Below, piece by piece: positions 29,059 through 37,204 of a stretch of 64,000 nt of DNA. This DNA is from an uncultured Lachnospiraceae bacterium. GTDB lineage: Bacteria > Bacillota > Clostridia > Lachnospirales > Lachnospiraceae. Numbering within the stretch: position 1 is the first letter of the stretch; every line of letters starts with the position of its first letter. Where the stretch lies: contig CASWVG010000008.1 of the NCBI GenBank assembly GCA_949472775.1, positions 1 through 64,000 of the forward strand, written 5' to 3'. Under the pieces are notes generated by a model. The model was not told the DNA's origin. It did not search any database and saw only the letters and a program-made list of their open reading frames with translations. Position numbers and translations under genes: made by a program.

Positions 29059-30717
29059 CTACTGCGAAGACAGATTCCCAAGAGCCATGATCTCATACGG
29101 CTCCATCGTATACGTTTCTGCCTGGGGCGCCTTCCGTCCTTCATAGTTTTCCAGCATAACCTGATAGCGGCTCCACTCCCCGGACACTTTTATCATCTGC
29201 TTATTTCCGTCAAGATTGCAAAGGACAACCACCTTCTGCTCCCCGCGCATCCTCTGATAAGCCAGCACCAGATCCGTCCCCGTCTCCAGAAACGCAATTT
29301 CCCCTTTTGCGATCACAGGATATTTCTTTCTCATGGCAATCAGCTTCTTATAAAACGCCAGAACCGAATCCGCATCCCCTTGCTGGGCTTCCACGGTAAT
29401 CTCCTTTTCAAACGCCGCAGACATCGGAATCCACGGTTCTTTCTCCGAAAAGCCGCCATACATTTCCCCGTTCCACTGCATGGGCGTCCTGCCGTTGTCC
29501 CGCGACCTTGCCGCAAGCGTCTGAAGCGCTTCCGCTTTCGTCTTTCCCTCTTCCAGCAAAATCCGATAATAGTTCAGGCTCTCCACATCCCGGTACTGCT
29601 CTATGGACGGGTAATGCGCATTTAACATGCCGATCTCTTCGCCCTGATAAATGTACGGGGTGCCGCGCATCATATGAATCATCCCGGCAAGCATCTTCGC
29701 CGACTCTTTCCGGTAAACGCCCTCATCCCCCATTCTGCTCACGATGCGGGGCTGGTCATGGTTGCACCAGAAAAGCGCGTTCCAGCCGTCTCCTTCCTGC
29801 ATTCCCATCTGCCATTCACTAAAGAGTTCCTTCAGTCTCCGATAGTCCACATCCCGAAGCGCCCACTTATCGCCATCCTTATAATCCACTTTCAGATGGT
29901 GGAAGTGAAAACACATGGAAAGCTCTTTTTCCTTTGGCGCGGAATACCGGATACAGTGCGCAAGAGATGTGGACGACATCTCGCCCACGGTTACGAAATC
30001 CCCGATTCCCGCATCCCTTACCAGTTCTTTCAGGTATTCGTGTATATGGGGGCCGTCACTGTAAAACCGCCGTCCGTCCCCCTCAAAATCATCCTCCAGG
30101 CGCGCCGGCTTGGAGATGAGATTGATCACATCGAACCGGAACGCCCTGATCCCTTTCGTTTTCCAAAACCGGAGAATTTCTTTCAGCTCCTCCCGCACTT
30201 CGGGATTATCCCAGTTCAGATCTGCCTGTGTCACATCGAAAAGGTGCAGATACCACTTTTTCAGAGCCGGTACATACTCCCAGGCGGATCCGCCGAATTT
30301 CGACTGCCAGTTCGTCGGCGCGTGATCGGGCGATCCCTCTTTGAAAATATAATACTTCTGATAGGTCTCATCCCCCGCCATCGCCTTCTGAAACCATTCA
30401 TGCTCCGTGGAAGTATGGTTGAACACCATATCCAGCATAATCCCCATGCCTCGCGCGCTGCTTCGCTGAATTAATGTTTCCAGATCTTCCATCGTCCCAA
30501 ACTTTGGGTCGATTGCCCTGTAATCTGCCACATCATATCCGTTATCCCGCTGAGGCGAAGGAAAAAACGGCGTAAGCCACAGATAATCCACTCCCAGTTC
30601 CTGTAGATAATCCAATTTTTCGATTACCCCGGGGATGTCGCCAAAACCATCCCCGTTGGAATCCCGAAAGGACTTCGGGTAAATCTGATAAACTACCTTA
30701 TCACTGAAATCAATCAT
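29059..30717 (-). CDS. treC: Trehalose-6-phosphate hydrolase (GH13)
   Basis: A 552-residue alpha-glucosidase of family GH13 (oligo-1,6-glucosidase/TreA-TreC group). It starts VVYQIYPKSFRDSNGDG and has the four GH13 regions: MVFNHTS, FRFDVINLI with the nucleophile Asp, TVGEMS with the acid Glu, and NHDQPRIVS with the transition-state Asp. Its neighbours are a trehalose-type PTS permease and a GntR regulator, so the substrate is very probably trehalose-6-phosphate, giving glucose plus glucose-6-phosphate in the cytoplasm. GH13 sequence alone could also fit isomaltose. The start at 30717 has CAGGAGGAACAAA ahead; an upstream Met in frame (30768) has none. It lies 66 bases after treP in the same operon. 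Confidence 0.9.
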   Translation of the reverse strand: MIDFSDKVVYQIYPKSFRDSNGDGFGDIPGVIEKLDYLQELGVDYLWLTPFFPSPQRDNGYDVADYRAIDPKFGTMEDLETLIQRSSARGMGIMLDMVFNHTSTEHEWFQKAMAGDETYQKYYIFKEGSPDHAPTNWQSKFGGSAWEYVPALKKWYLHLFDVTQADLNWDNPEVREELKEILRFWKTKGIRAFRFDVINLISKPARLEDDFEGDGRRFYSDGPHIHEYLKELVRDAGIGDFVTVGEMSSTSLAHCIRYSAPKEKELSMCFHFHHLKVDYKDGDKWALRDVDYRRLKELFSEWQMGMQEGDGWNALFWCNHDQPRIVSRMGDEGVYRKESAKMLAGMIHMMRGTPYIYQGEEIGMLNAHYPSIEQYRDVESLNYYRILLEEGKTKAEALQTLAARSRDNGRTPMQWNGEMYGGFSEKEPWIPMSAAFEKEITVEAQQGDADSVLAFYKKLIAMRKKYPVIAKGEIAFLETGTDLVLAYQRMRGEQKVVVLCNLDGNKQMIKVSGEWSRYQVMLENYEGRKAPQAETYTMEPYEIMALGNLSSQ

Positions 30718-30783
30718 TTTGTTCCTCCTGTTGCTTAACATGTACGCTCGGAATCTCTCATCCCACAAATACCATTGCCGCTT

Positions 30784-32715
30784 TTACTGAAACTGTGCCA
30801 CCACTGTCTCCTTTTCCACTGCGGACATTCCTGTATGGAACTGTATGTTCTGTGCGTTTCCTTCCTCCGTTACAATACATACCGTGACATCCGGATGGCC
30901 CGCCGCCCTGATTTTCGCTCTGTCAAATGTGATCAGCGGCTCTCCCGCGCAAACCTTCTGTCCTTCCCGCACCAGATAAGCAAATCCGTCCCCGTTCATG
31001 GTAACCGTGTCAATGCCGATATGCAATAAAATTTCCATGCCGTTTTCCGTTCTTAATCCGCAGGCATGCCGTGAATCCGGCATCAGCACCGCAACCTCCG
31101 CGTCCACAGGCGCATACAGTGTCTCACTTTCCGGAATAATTGCCATCCCGTCTCCCATAACGCCCGCCGAAAAGACGCCGTCCCCCACTTCCTTTAAGGG
31201 AATCGCCTTGCCGGATAAAAATGCTTTCATTTCCCCCGCCGCCGTGTATGTACCTGTCCCGACAGCAGCTTCCGCCGGTTCCACCGCCTCGTTTCCATTT
31301 TCCGTCTGCATGCGTCTCTTTCCGACCGCCACTGTCAATACAAAGGGAACGGCAATCGCAATGGCCGCGCATACTGCGAAGGAAAGCATATACGCCGGCT
31401 GGATGGAGAGGATGCCCGGAATACCGCCCACGCCGATCGCGTTTGCAGTGGTCCCCGTAGCCACACATACAACAGCCGCAATGCCGGAACCGATCATACC
31501 GCAGATAAACGGAAACCCTTTCTTTAAGTTGACACCGAAAATGGCAGGTTCGGTGACGCCAAGGTAGCAGGAAATACATGCCGGGATATTGACTTCCTGC
31601 GCCGCCTGATCCTTTCTCTGCAGCCAGATCATTCCAAGAACCGCAGAGCCCTGCGCGATATTCGACAGTGCAATCATCGGCCACAGCATGGTTCCGCCGT
31701 AATCCGCTATGAGCTGCAAATCAATGGCATTTGACATATGATGCAGTCCTGTTATGACAAGCGGCGCATAGACTACGCCGAAAATTGCGCCAAATACGAT
31801 CTTAAATGTCCCCGTGATCCCCGCAAATACCATGGCGGAAACCGCCGCGCCGATCTTCCAGCCGATGGGACCCAGTATAAAGTGTGCCGCTATCACGGAC
31901 AATAATAGGCTGCAGAATGGAACCACGATCATGGAAATGACCTGCGGTGTGATCTTTCGGAAGAATTTTTCCAGATACACCAGCGTGAACGCAGCCATAA
32001 TTGCCGGAAGGACCTGCCCCTGATAGCCGATCATATTGATCTGGAAGCCGCCGAAATCCCATTTCGGTATGTCCGCCGCCGCTGTACTCGCAACCGCATA
32101 CGCATTCAACAGCTGCCCGGAAACCAGCGTCAGGCCAAGAACGATACCGAGCATCTGGTTGGTGCCCATCTTCTTTGTCACGGACCAGCAGATCCCCACC
32201 GGAAGCATATGGAAGACCGCCTCCCCGATCAGCCACAGGAAACTGTCAATGCCCGCCCAGAACTGACTGATGTCACATAAGGTTTTCGTCCCGCTTTCAA
32301 ACAGGTACAGACTGTCGATACAGTTTCTGAATCCCAGGATCAGACCGCCCGTGATGATCGCGGGAATAAGCGGCGCAAAAATCTCTGCCAGCGCCGCAAT
32401 CACGCGCTGTAATACATTCTGGTTTTTCTTTGCCGCCTGCTTGACCGCATCCTTCGACACACCCTCAATTCCCGCTTCCTTTACGAAATCATTGTAAAAA
32501 TCAGCTACCGTATTGCCGATAATCACCTGAAACTGTCCCGACTGCGTGAAGCTCCCCTTAACCACCTTCATCGCCTCGATTGCGTTCACGTCCGCCTCTT
32601 TCGGCTCTACCAGCGCAAACCGCATTCTCGTCATACAATGCGAAACTGCCGCGATATTCTCTTTTCCGCCTACCAGACGTAACAACTGCTTTGCGTCCTC
32701 TGCATATTTTCCCAT
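30784..32715 (-). CDS. treP: PTS trehalose permease, fused EIIB-EIIC-EIIA
   Basis: 643 residues. The EIIB domain has the phospho-cysteine Cys27 in VSHCMTRMRF. The EIIC domain (about residues 105-475) is a multi-helix permease with ITGGLILGFRN and LVITGLHHMSNAIDLQL. The EIIA domain of the glucose type is fused at the C-terminus, with HACGLRTENGMEILLHIGIDT holding the phospho-His, and DVTVCIVTEE. Many trehalose permeases (B. subtilis TreP, E. coli TreB) lack this EIIA and borrow it from the glucose system, so this permease carries all sugar-specific parts. It would import trehalose as trehalose-6-phosphate. Strong GGAGGAAAG leader. Expression is probably repressed by the divergent GntR gene product, through operators overlapping its promoter. 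Confidence 0.92.
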   Translation of the reverse strand: MGKYAEDAKQLLRLVGGKENIAAVSHCMTRMRFALVEPKEADVNAIEAMKVVKGSFTQSGQFQVIIGNTVADFYNDFVKEAGIEGVSKDAVKQAAKKNQNVLQRVIAALAEIFAPLIPAIITGGLILGFRNCIDSLYLFESGTKTLCDISQFWAGIDSFLWLIGEAVFHMLPVGICWSVTKKMGTNQMLGIVLGLTLVSGQLLNAYAVASTAAADIPKWDFGGFQINMIGYQGQVLPAIMAAFTLVYLEKFFRKITPQVISMIVVPFCSLLLSVIAAHFILGPIGWKIGAAVSAMVFAGITGTFKIVFGAIFGVVYAPLVITGLHHMSNAIDLQLIADYGGTMLWPMIALSNIAQGSAVLGMIWLQRKDQAAQEVNIPACISCYLGVTEPAIFGVNLKKGFPFICGMIGSGIAAVVCVATGTTANAIGVGGIPGILSIQPAYMLSFAVCAAIAIAVPFVLTVAVGKRRMQTENGNEAVEPAEAAVGTGTYTAAGEMKAFLSGKAIPLKEVGDGVFSAGVMGDGMAIIPESETLYAPVDAEVAVLMPDSRHACGLRTENGMEILLHIGIDTVTMNGDGFAYLVREGQKVCAGEPLITFDRAKIRAAGHPDVTVCIVTEEGNAQNIQFHTGMSAVEKETVVAQFQ

Positions 32716-32743
32716 GCTTTCTTTCCTCCACCCGTTTGTTAAA

Positions 32744-32757
32744 CTTGTTTAAACATG
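32744..32757. promoter_or_regulatory. TreR operator site 1
   Basis: CTTGTTTAAACATG, a near-perfect palindrome centred on TTTAAA. It lies just downstream of the treP -10 box, where repressor binding would block transcription. Two more copies follow within 70 bases. Confidence 0.75.
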
Positions 32758-32769
32758 TTTTATAATCCT

Positions 32770-32798
32770 GTTATATCACACTTGTTTAAACATGTCAA
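32770..32798 (-). promoter_or_regulatory. treP promoter
   Basis: On the minus strand TTGACA (32793-32798) and TATAAC (32770-32775) are 17 bases apart, close to the vegetative consensus. Operator site 2 fills the spacer. Confidence 0.8.
32781..32794. promoter_or_regulatory. TreR operator site 2
   Basis: CTTGTTTAAACATG, identical to site 1, lying between the -35 and -10 boxes of the treP promoter. Confidence 0.78.
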
Positions 32799-32812
32799 TC
32801 GGTTTTTGCAAA

Positions 32813-32826
32813 TTTGTTTAAACAAG
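32813..32826. promoter_or_regulatory. TreR operator site 3
   Basis: TTTGTTTAAACAAG, the same core, immediately upstream of the treR -35 box. Its position suggests autoregulation or looping with sites 1 and 2. Confidence 0.72.
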
Positions 32827-32828
32827 CG

Positions 32829-32857
32829 TTGACATTCCTTTTTTCCGTTTTTATAAT
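32829..32857 (+). promoter_or_regulatory. treR promoter, exact vegetative consensus
   Basis: TTGACA (32829-32834), 17 bases, TATAAT (32852-32857). A perfect SigA-type promoter 36 bases ahead of the treR start codon. Confidence 0.88.
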
Positions 32858-32892
32858 ATATGTAGACCAGAAACAGACGAGGGTACACAAAG

Positions 32893-33624
32893 ATGCCGAA
32901 ATCAATCTATGAGACCATCTACAAAGACTTAAAACAGAAAATTGAGAACGATGTTTTCGCTTATCAGGCGCTTTTGCCTTCGGAGAACACACTCATTCAG
33001 ACATACCAGTGTTCCCGCAATACCCTGCGCCGTGCCGTCAGCCGCCTTGTATCCGACGGCTATGTGCAGACCATGCAGGGAAAGGGCGTGCGCAACATCT
33101 ACCAGCCGGCCGCGCAGACGGCTTTCACCATCGGCGAAATCGAAAGTTTCCGGGAGTCCGCCGCAAGAAACGGCCATACTCCCCTCACAAAGGTTCTCCT
33201 GTTTACCGAGTTTGCAGTCAATGAAAAACAGGCGCTCTATACCGGCTTTTCTGTCGGTACGGATATCTATTATATCCAGCGCCTGCATTATTTAGATGGT
33301 ATGCCCCTGATTCTGAACCATAATTATTTCTTAAAAGAAGCGGTTCCAGGCCTCACGGCGGAAATCGCGGAAGACTCCATCTACCGGTATCTGGAGGATA
33401 CGCTCCACATGACGATCGTGAACAGCAAACGAATCATGACGGTGGAAAAGATAACAGAAATTGATGAAAAATACCTGAAACTGCATGCCGAGGATTATAA
33501 CTGCATGGCAGTCGTGAGCAGTCAGACCTACAACAGCGACGGGGTGATGTTTGAATACACACAGTCCCGCCACCGTCCGGATTATTTCCGCTTTTATGAT
33601 AACGCCGTGCGCAGGCCGATCTGA
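32893..33624 (+). CDS. treR: GntR-family trehalose operon repressor
   Basis: A 243-residue regulator. The N-terminal winged helix has YETIYKDLKQKIENDVF, LLPSENTLIQTYQCSRNTLRRAVSRLVSDGYV and QTMQGKGV, typical of the GntR/HutC subfamily. The rest is a UTRA effector-binding domain (RLHYLDGMPLILNHNYFLKE; TYNSDGVMFEYTQSRHRPD). TreR proteins of this type bind trehalose-6-phosphate and then leave DNA. It is divergent from treP, and three CTTGTTTAAACAWG-like palindromes lie between them. The effector is assigned from context. Confidence 0.9.
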   Translation: MPKSIYETIYKDLKQKIENDVFAYQALLPSENTLIQTYQCSRNTLRRAVSRLVSDGYVQTMQGKGVRNIYQPAAQTAFTIGEIESFRESAARNGHTPLTKVLLFTEFAVNEKQALYTGFSVGTDIYYIQRLHYLDGMPLILNHNYFLKEAVPGLTAEIAEDSIYRYLEDTLHMTIVNSKRIMTVEKITEIDEKYLKLHAEDYNCMAVVSSQTYNSDGVMFEYTQSRHRPDYFRFYDNAVRRPI

Positions 33625-33641
33625 GTCTGTCGCCAGAATAC

Positions 33642-34088
33642 CTAAAACAGCCCCAGAAACTTCTCCTGAAAGGTACTGTAAATTTCTTCATACGTCGTAT
33701 AGTTAAGCTGCGCACTATCCCGGAAGCGCCCTCTCCATTCGTCTCTGACCGCGTCCGCAAGCATTCCGGCATATTCGCTCTGGGTCAGCAGAATCGCCGG
33801 AAAGACAAAGTAAATCATAAAAAGATTAATATCCATCTGACTTTTACGGCTGATCTTTCCCCGCCTGGCAAAGCGCGCTTCCACCGCATCCGCAAGGGCT
33901 TTCGCCGCCTGCGCTGCCGCTTCGTTTCGTCTGTGTTCTTCCGCCTGCTCCACGAAGTCATTCATCTCCGTAAAAATCGCCTCATTCTTTTCCCGAAACT
34001 GCCCCATACGTTCTCTGTAAGCCTTTTTCTTCATGCGATCCATCATCGCCTCCATGTTATCAAACATGGTTCCCGCCTGTTCTAACAT
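33642..34088 (-). CDS. Hypothetical protein, helical (148 aa)
   Basis: I do not recognise the family. The product is largely helical and highly charged in its first two thirds (MEAMMDRMKKKAYRERMGQF, then an Ala/Glu-rich stretch), with a hydrophobic segment around residues 95-110 (NLFMIYFVFPAILLT) that is too short and isolated for a typical multi-pass protein. It ends with EEIYSTFQEKFLGLF. A clear GGAAGG leader precedes the ATG, supporting translation. It is convergent with treR (17-base gap). Confidence 0.6.
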   Translation of the reverse strand: MLEQAGTMFDNMEAMMDRMKKKAYRERMGQFREKNEAIFTEMNDFVEQAEEHRRNEAAAQAAKALADAVEARFARRGKISRKSQMDINLFMIYFVFPAILLTQSEYAGMLADAVRDEWRGRFRDSAQLNYTTYEEIYSTFQEKFLGLF

Positions 34089-34238
34089 AAATTACCTTCC
34101 TTTCCGGTGTTATCGTTTGTTTCGTTACCGCCGCGTCTCCTCACACCTGTTTCTCTTAAGTAATTGCAAAACTCTTCAAGCCGCGGCTCTCATTGCACAA
34201 ATGGCATAATTATAAGCAGCCCCTTTTAAAAAACACTC

Positions 34239-34267
34239 TTGCGCTCTCCCCTTACCTATGCTATAAT
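34239..34267 (+). promoter_or_regulatory. tRNA-Trp promoter
   Basis: TTGCGC (34239-34244), 17 bases, TATAAT (34262-34267), about 38 bases before the tRNA. Confidence 0.75.
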
Positions 34268-34304
34268 AATTTTCGGCGGTTTGCTTTAGCCCGCCACACA
34301 GTAT

Positions 34305-34375
34305 AGGGGCATAGTTCAAAGGTAGAACAGTGGTCTCCAAAACCATCGATGTGGGTTCGATTCCTACTGCCCCTG
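34305..34375 (+). tRNA. tRNA-Trp (anticodon CCA)
   Basis: A 71-base cloverleaf: acceptor AGGGGCA pairs with TGCCCCT, D-stem GTTC/GAAC, anticodon stem GTGGT/ACCAT around loop CTCCAAA (anticodon CCA), T-arm GTGGG/CCTAC with loop TTCGATT, discriminator G. The 3' CCA is not encoded. It has its own promoter and terminator, so it is a single-gene unit. Confidence 0.95.
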
Positions 34376-34383
34376 TTATTATG

Positions 34384-34411
34384 ACCCGTGAGTCGCTGCT
34401 CGCGGGTTTTT
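34384..34411 (+). terminator. Intrinsic terminator of tRNA-Trp
   Basis: Stem ACCCGTGAG (34384-34392) and CTCGCGGGT (34399-34407), followed by TTTTTC. Confidence 0.8.
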
Positions 34412-34442
34412 CAGTACATCAATTTACAGAAAGAGGATTCCC

Positions 34443-35054
34443 ATGAAAAAAATCGCTGTCTGCTTACTACTGACGTTCTCCCTCACGTTTCTTGGCGCCT
34501 GCGGCGAAGAAAAACCGCTCTTGTCCGCTACCGACTACGATCTGGACGCGGAGACGGCGCAGACCATACGCGGCGTGAAAATCGGGGACGGCGCAGACGT
34601 CTTTTTAGCAGCCTACAAGGACTACGACATTCTCTCCTCCGTGGACGGCGGCGATTACCAGTACCTTGCCGCAGAGGAAATTCCCTTCGACAAGTCCCTG
34701 ACCACGATTCTGCCCTCCTTCTTCGTGGACGGCACATCTGTGGAGATCGACACTTTCTGCGAAAACAACGAAATCGAAAAGGACACTCTCCTCTCCTATC
34801 TGACCGACGAGGCATATCTGGAACACCACGCCGTCGTCTACCAGTATCTCGTCTTTGAGTGGGAAAACGGCAGGATCAAGGATATCCGCTCCGAGTCTAT
34901 GGACTACAATAAGGACGGCTCCTACTATAACAGTTCAGCCTTCGGCTTTCCTGTTATAGAATCTGCCCATTCCAAATCGCCTACGGCGAGGACAGATTCC
35001 CACTTGGCTAATTTACATATTCTTACGGACTTTGCAGCAAGTGCAAAGTCCTGA
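34443..35054 (+). CDS. Small lipoprotein of unknown function
   Basis: 203 residues. The first ~20 residues are a lipoprotein signal: MKKIAVCLLLTFSLTFLGAC, with lipobox L-G-A-C, so the mature protein is lipid-anchored on the outside. The mature part contains a repeated 'GADVFLAAYKDYDIL / LAAEEIPFDKSLTTI' type of alpha/beta sequence and resembles other clostridial lipoproteins of unknown role. The last ~35 codons (after SAFGFPVIE) run through palindromic DNA: GAATCTG/CAGATTC with an inner TCGCC/GGCGA, and a perfect 10-bp hairpin directly before the stop. That tail therefore probably arose from repeat DNA after loss of an earlier stop. AAGAGGATTCCC precedes the ATG. Confidence 0.72.
   Translation: MKKIAVCLLLTFSLTFLGACGEEKPLLSATDYDLDAETAQTIRGVKIGDGADVFLAAYKDYDILSSVDGGDYQYLAAEEIPFDKSLTTILPSFFVDGTSVEIDTFCENNEIEKDTLLSYLTDEAYLEHHAVVYQYLVFEWENGRIKDIRSESMDYNKDGSYYNSSAFGFPVIESAHSKSPTARTDSHLANLHILTDFAASAKS
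35027..35051. terminator. Hairpin at the 3' end of the lipoprotein gene
   Basis: GGACTTTGCA (35027-35036) and TGCAAAGTCC (35042-35051), perfect 10-bp stem with a 5-base loop, lying inside the last codons and just before the convergent ABC gene end. No U-run. Confidence 0.55.
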
Positions 35055-35066
35055 ACTGAACTTCAA

Positions 35067-36803
35067 CTACACGGCGAACTGACTTTCATAAAGCTTTGCG
35101 TAAAATCCCTTTTTCTTAAGCAATGTCTCATGGTTTCCCTGCTCGATAATATTCCCGTCCTTCATAACAAGAATCACATCCGCCTCCCTGATGGTAGAGA
35201 GCCTGTGCGCCACGATAAAGCTTGTTCTTCCCTGCATCATGGTGGCAAACGCTTTCTGGATCCGTATTTCCGTGCGTGTATCTATGGAGGAAGTCGCCTC
35301 GTCCAGAATCAGCATGGGCGGCAGACAGAGCATAACTCTGGTAATGCACAGAAGCTGCTTCTGTCCCTGGGAGAGACTGCCGCCATCCTCCCCGATCACC
35401 GTGTCGTACCCCTTGGAAAGTCTCTTGATGAAGCTGTGTGCATGGGACGCTTTCGCGGCGGCGATCACCTCTTCCTCCGTGGCATCGGGTCTGCCCATCA
35501 CGATATTATCGCGGATCGTCCCTGCCTTTAACCATGTCTCCTGCAATACCATACCGTAATTTTCACGCAGGCTCTTTCTCGTCACTTCACGGATATCCGC
35601 GCCGTCCACGCAGATTTTTCCACTGTTCACATCATAAAACCGCATCAGCAGATTGATCACTGTCGTCTTACCACAGCCCGTAGGACCCACGATAGCTACC
35701 CTCTGTCCCGGCTTGACCGCCAGATTCAGATCGGTGATCAGCTTTTTGTCTGGCACATAGGAAAAGTCCACGTGGGAAAGCTCCACGCAGCCCTCCACAT
35801 CTTTCAGCGTCACTGCACCTTCCGGCTCCGGTGTCTGCGGCTCCTCCTCAATCAGAGCAAAAATCCGCGCCGCGCAGGCAAGCGCATTCTGCAGTTCCGT
35901 AACCACGCCGGAAATTTCATTGAACGGCTTTGTATACTGGTTCGCATAGGAGAGGAAACAGGAAAGCTGCCCCACGCTGATTCCCCCGTGAACGGCGTAG
36001 ACCGCTCCTACAACCGCCACGCCCGCATACACCAGATTGTTGACGAACCGGGTTGACGGATTCGTCAGGGAAGAGAAAAAGATGGCGCGCAGGGAACAGT
36101 CCTGCAGCCTGCCGTTAATCTCGTCAAAGGCTTCCAGTGCCTCGTCCTCATGGGAAAAAGCCTGCACCACCTTCTGGTTCCCGACCATCTCCTCAATCAG
36201 CGCAGTCTGCTCCCCCCTTGTCTCTGACTGCAGATGAAACATGGTAAACGTTTTCCTGGCAATAAAGCCTGCGACAAAAAACGACAATGGTGTCACCAGT
36301 ACAACGACACCCGTGACGGCAACATTGACACTGAGCATAAAACCCAATGTTCCCAAAATCGTAATGACACCGGTGAAAAACTGCGTAAAGCCCATGAGCA
36401 GACCGTCCGCAAACTGGTCCACATCCGCGATCACCCGGCTCACCACCTCGCCGTAGGAATGCGCGTCAATATATTTCAAAGGCAGAATCTCTATTTTTCG
36501 GAACGCTTCGTTGCGGATGTCCTGCACAATGCGGTAGGTCATTTTATTGTTACAAACATTCATAATCCACTGTGCCAGCCCGGTCGCCACGGCAATGACT
36601 GCCATCAGCTTCAGAATATCGAACACACCGCCGAAATCCACCTGGCCCGGCCCGAGCACAAGATCAATGACTTTCCCGGTCAATATCGGAAAATACAATG
36701 TCAGCGCCACCGTCACACTCGCCATCACAATTGACGCTGTCAGATACAGCCAGTATTTTTTAATATAGTGCAAAACCCGCTGAAATGTTTCTCTCTGTCC
36801 CAT
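35067..36803 (-). CDS. ABC exporter half-transporter, catalytically complete partner
   Basis: 578 residues: six membrane helices (about 15-310) and an ATPase domain (about 340-578). Motifs: Walker A GPTGCGKTTV, Q-loop QETWLKAG, signature LSQGQKQ, Walker B LILDEATSSID with the catalytic Glu, and switch His in IVAHRLST. It is a type IV (multidrug/lipid/peptide) exporter half. The neighbour upstream encodes a second half whose ATPase site is degenerate, so the two probably form a heterodimer like BmrC/BmrD or TmrA/TmrB. The two genes are unusually far apart (about 400 bases) because of a tandem repeat between them. GGGGAGAATAAG precedes the ATG. The substrate is not predictable. Confidence 0.9.
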   Translation of the reverse strand: MGQRETFQRVLHYIKKYWLYLTASIVMASVTVALTLYFPILTGKVIDLVLGPGQVDFGGVFDILKLMAVIAVATGLAQWIMNVCNNKMTYRIVQDIRNEAFRKIEILPLKYIDAHSYGEVVSRVIADVDQFADGLLMGFTQFFTGVITILGTLGFMLSVNVAVTGVVVLVTPLSFFVAGFIARKTFTMFHLQSETRGEQTALIEEMVGNQKVVQAFSHEDEALEAFDEINGRLQDCSLRAIFFSSLTNPSTRFVNNLVYAGVAVVGAVYAVHGGISVGQLSCFLSYANQYTKPFNEISGVVTELQNALACAARIFALIEEEPQTPEPEGAVTLKDVEGCVELSHVDFSYVPDKKLITDLNLAVKPGQRVAIVGPTGCGKTTVINLLMRFYDVNSGKICVDGADIREVTRKSLRENYGMVLQETWLKAGTIRDNIVMGRPDATEEEVIAAAKASHAHSFIKRLSKGYDTVIGEDGGSLSQGQKQLLCITRVMLCLPPMLILDEATSSIDTRTEIRIQKAFATMMQGRTSFIVAHRLSTIREADVILVMKDGNIIEQGNHETLLKKKGFYAKLYESQFAV

Positions 36804-36821
36804 CTTATTCTCCCCTGTCGC

Positions 36822-37204
36822 TTGCGCCTGCTTGTGAGCAAGCTCTCAACGCCGTTTCGGATATTCATTTCCGCCATGCTGTCTGCCGTGCCATTCATAA
36901 ATTGTCTTCGCCAATTTATTCATGTCGGGCGTCCGCCCTATAACAAATCGAGCAAGCTCGATTGCGAGATTTGCTTCGCAAACTCGAGCATTGCGCCTGC
37001 TTGTGAGCAAGCTCTCAACGCCGTTTCGGATATTCATTTCTGCCATGCTGTCTGCCGTGCCATTCATAAATTGTCTTCGCCAATTTATTCATGTCGGGCG
37101 TCCGCCCTATAACAAATCGAGCAAGCTCGATTGCGAGATTTGCTTCGCAAACTCGAGCATTGCGCCTGCTTGTGAGCAAGCTCTCAACGCCGTTTCGGAT
37201 ATTC
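36822..37204. repeat. 169-bp tandem repeat, two units plus a partial third
   Basis: Units start at 36822, 36991 and 37160 with an exact 169-base period; the two full copies differ at a single position that I could see, and the third copy is about 45 bases. Each unit is a chain of hairpins, including GGGCG/CGCCC, CGAGC/GCTCG, TTTGCG/CGCAAA and AATTGTCTTCGCCAATT. The array fills the gap between the two ABC exporter genes and its last unit ends at the stop codon of the upstream gene. Short frames within it are products of the repeat, not genes. Confidence 0.9.

Noticed and set aside
36822-37204. Possible CRISPR-like array
   Set aside because: The period is 169 bases and whole units are near-identical; there are no short repeats with unique spacers and no cas genes.
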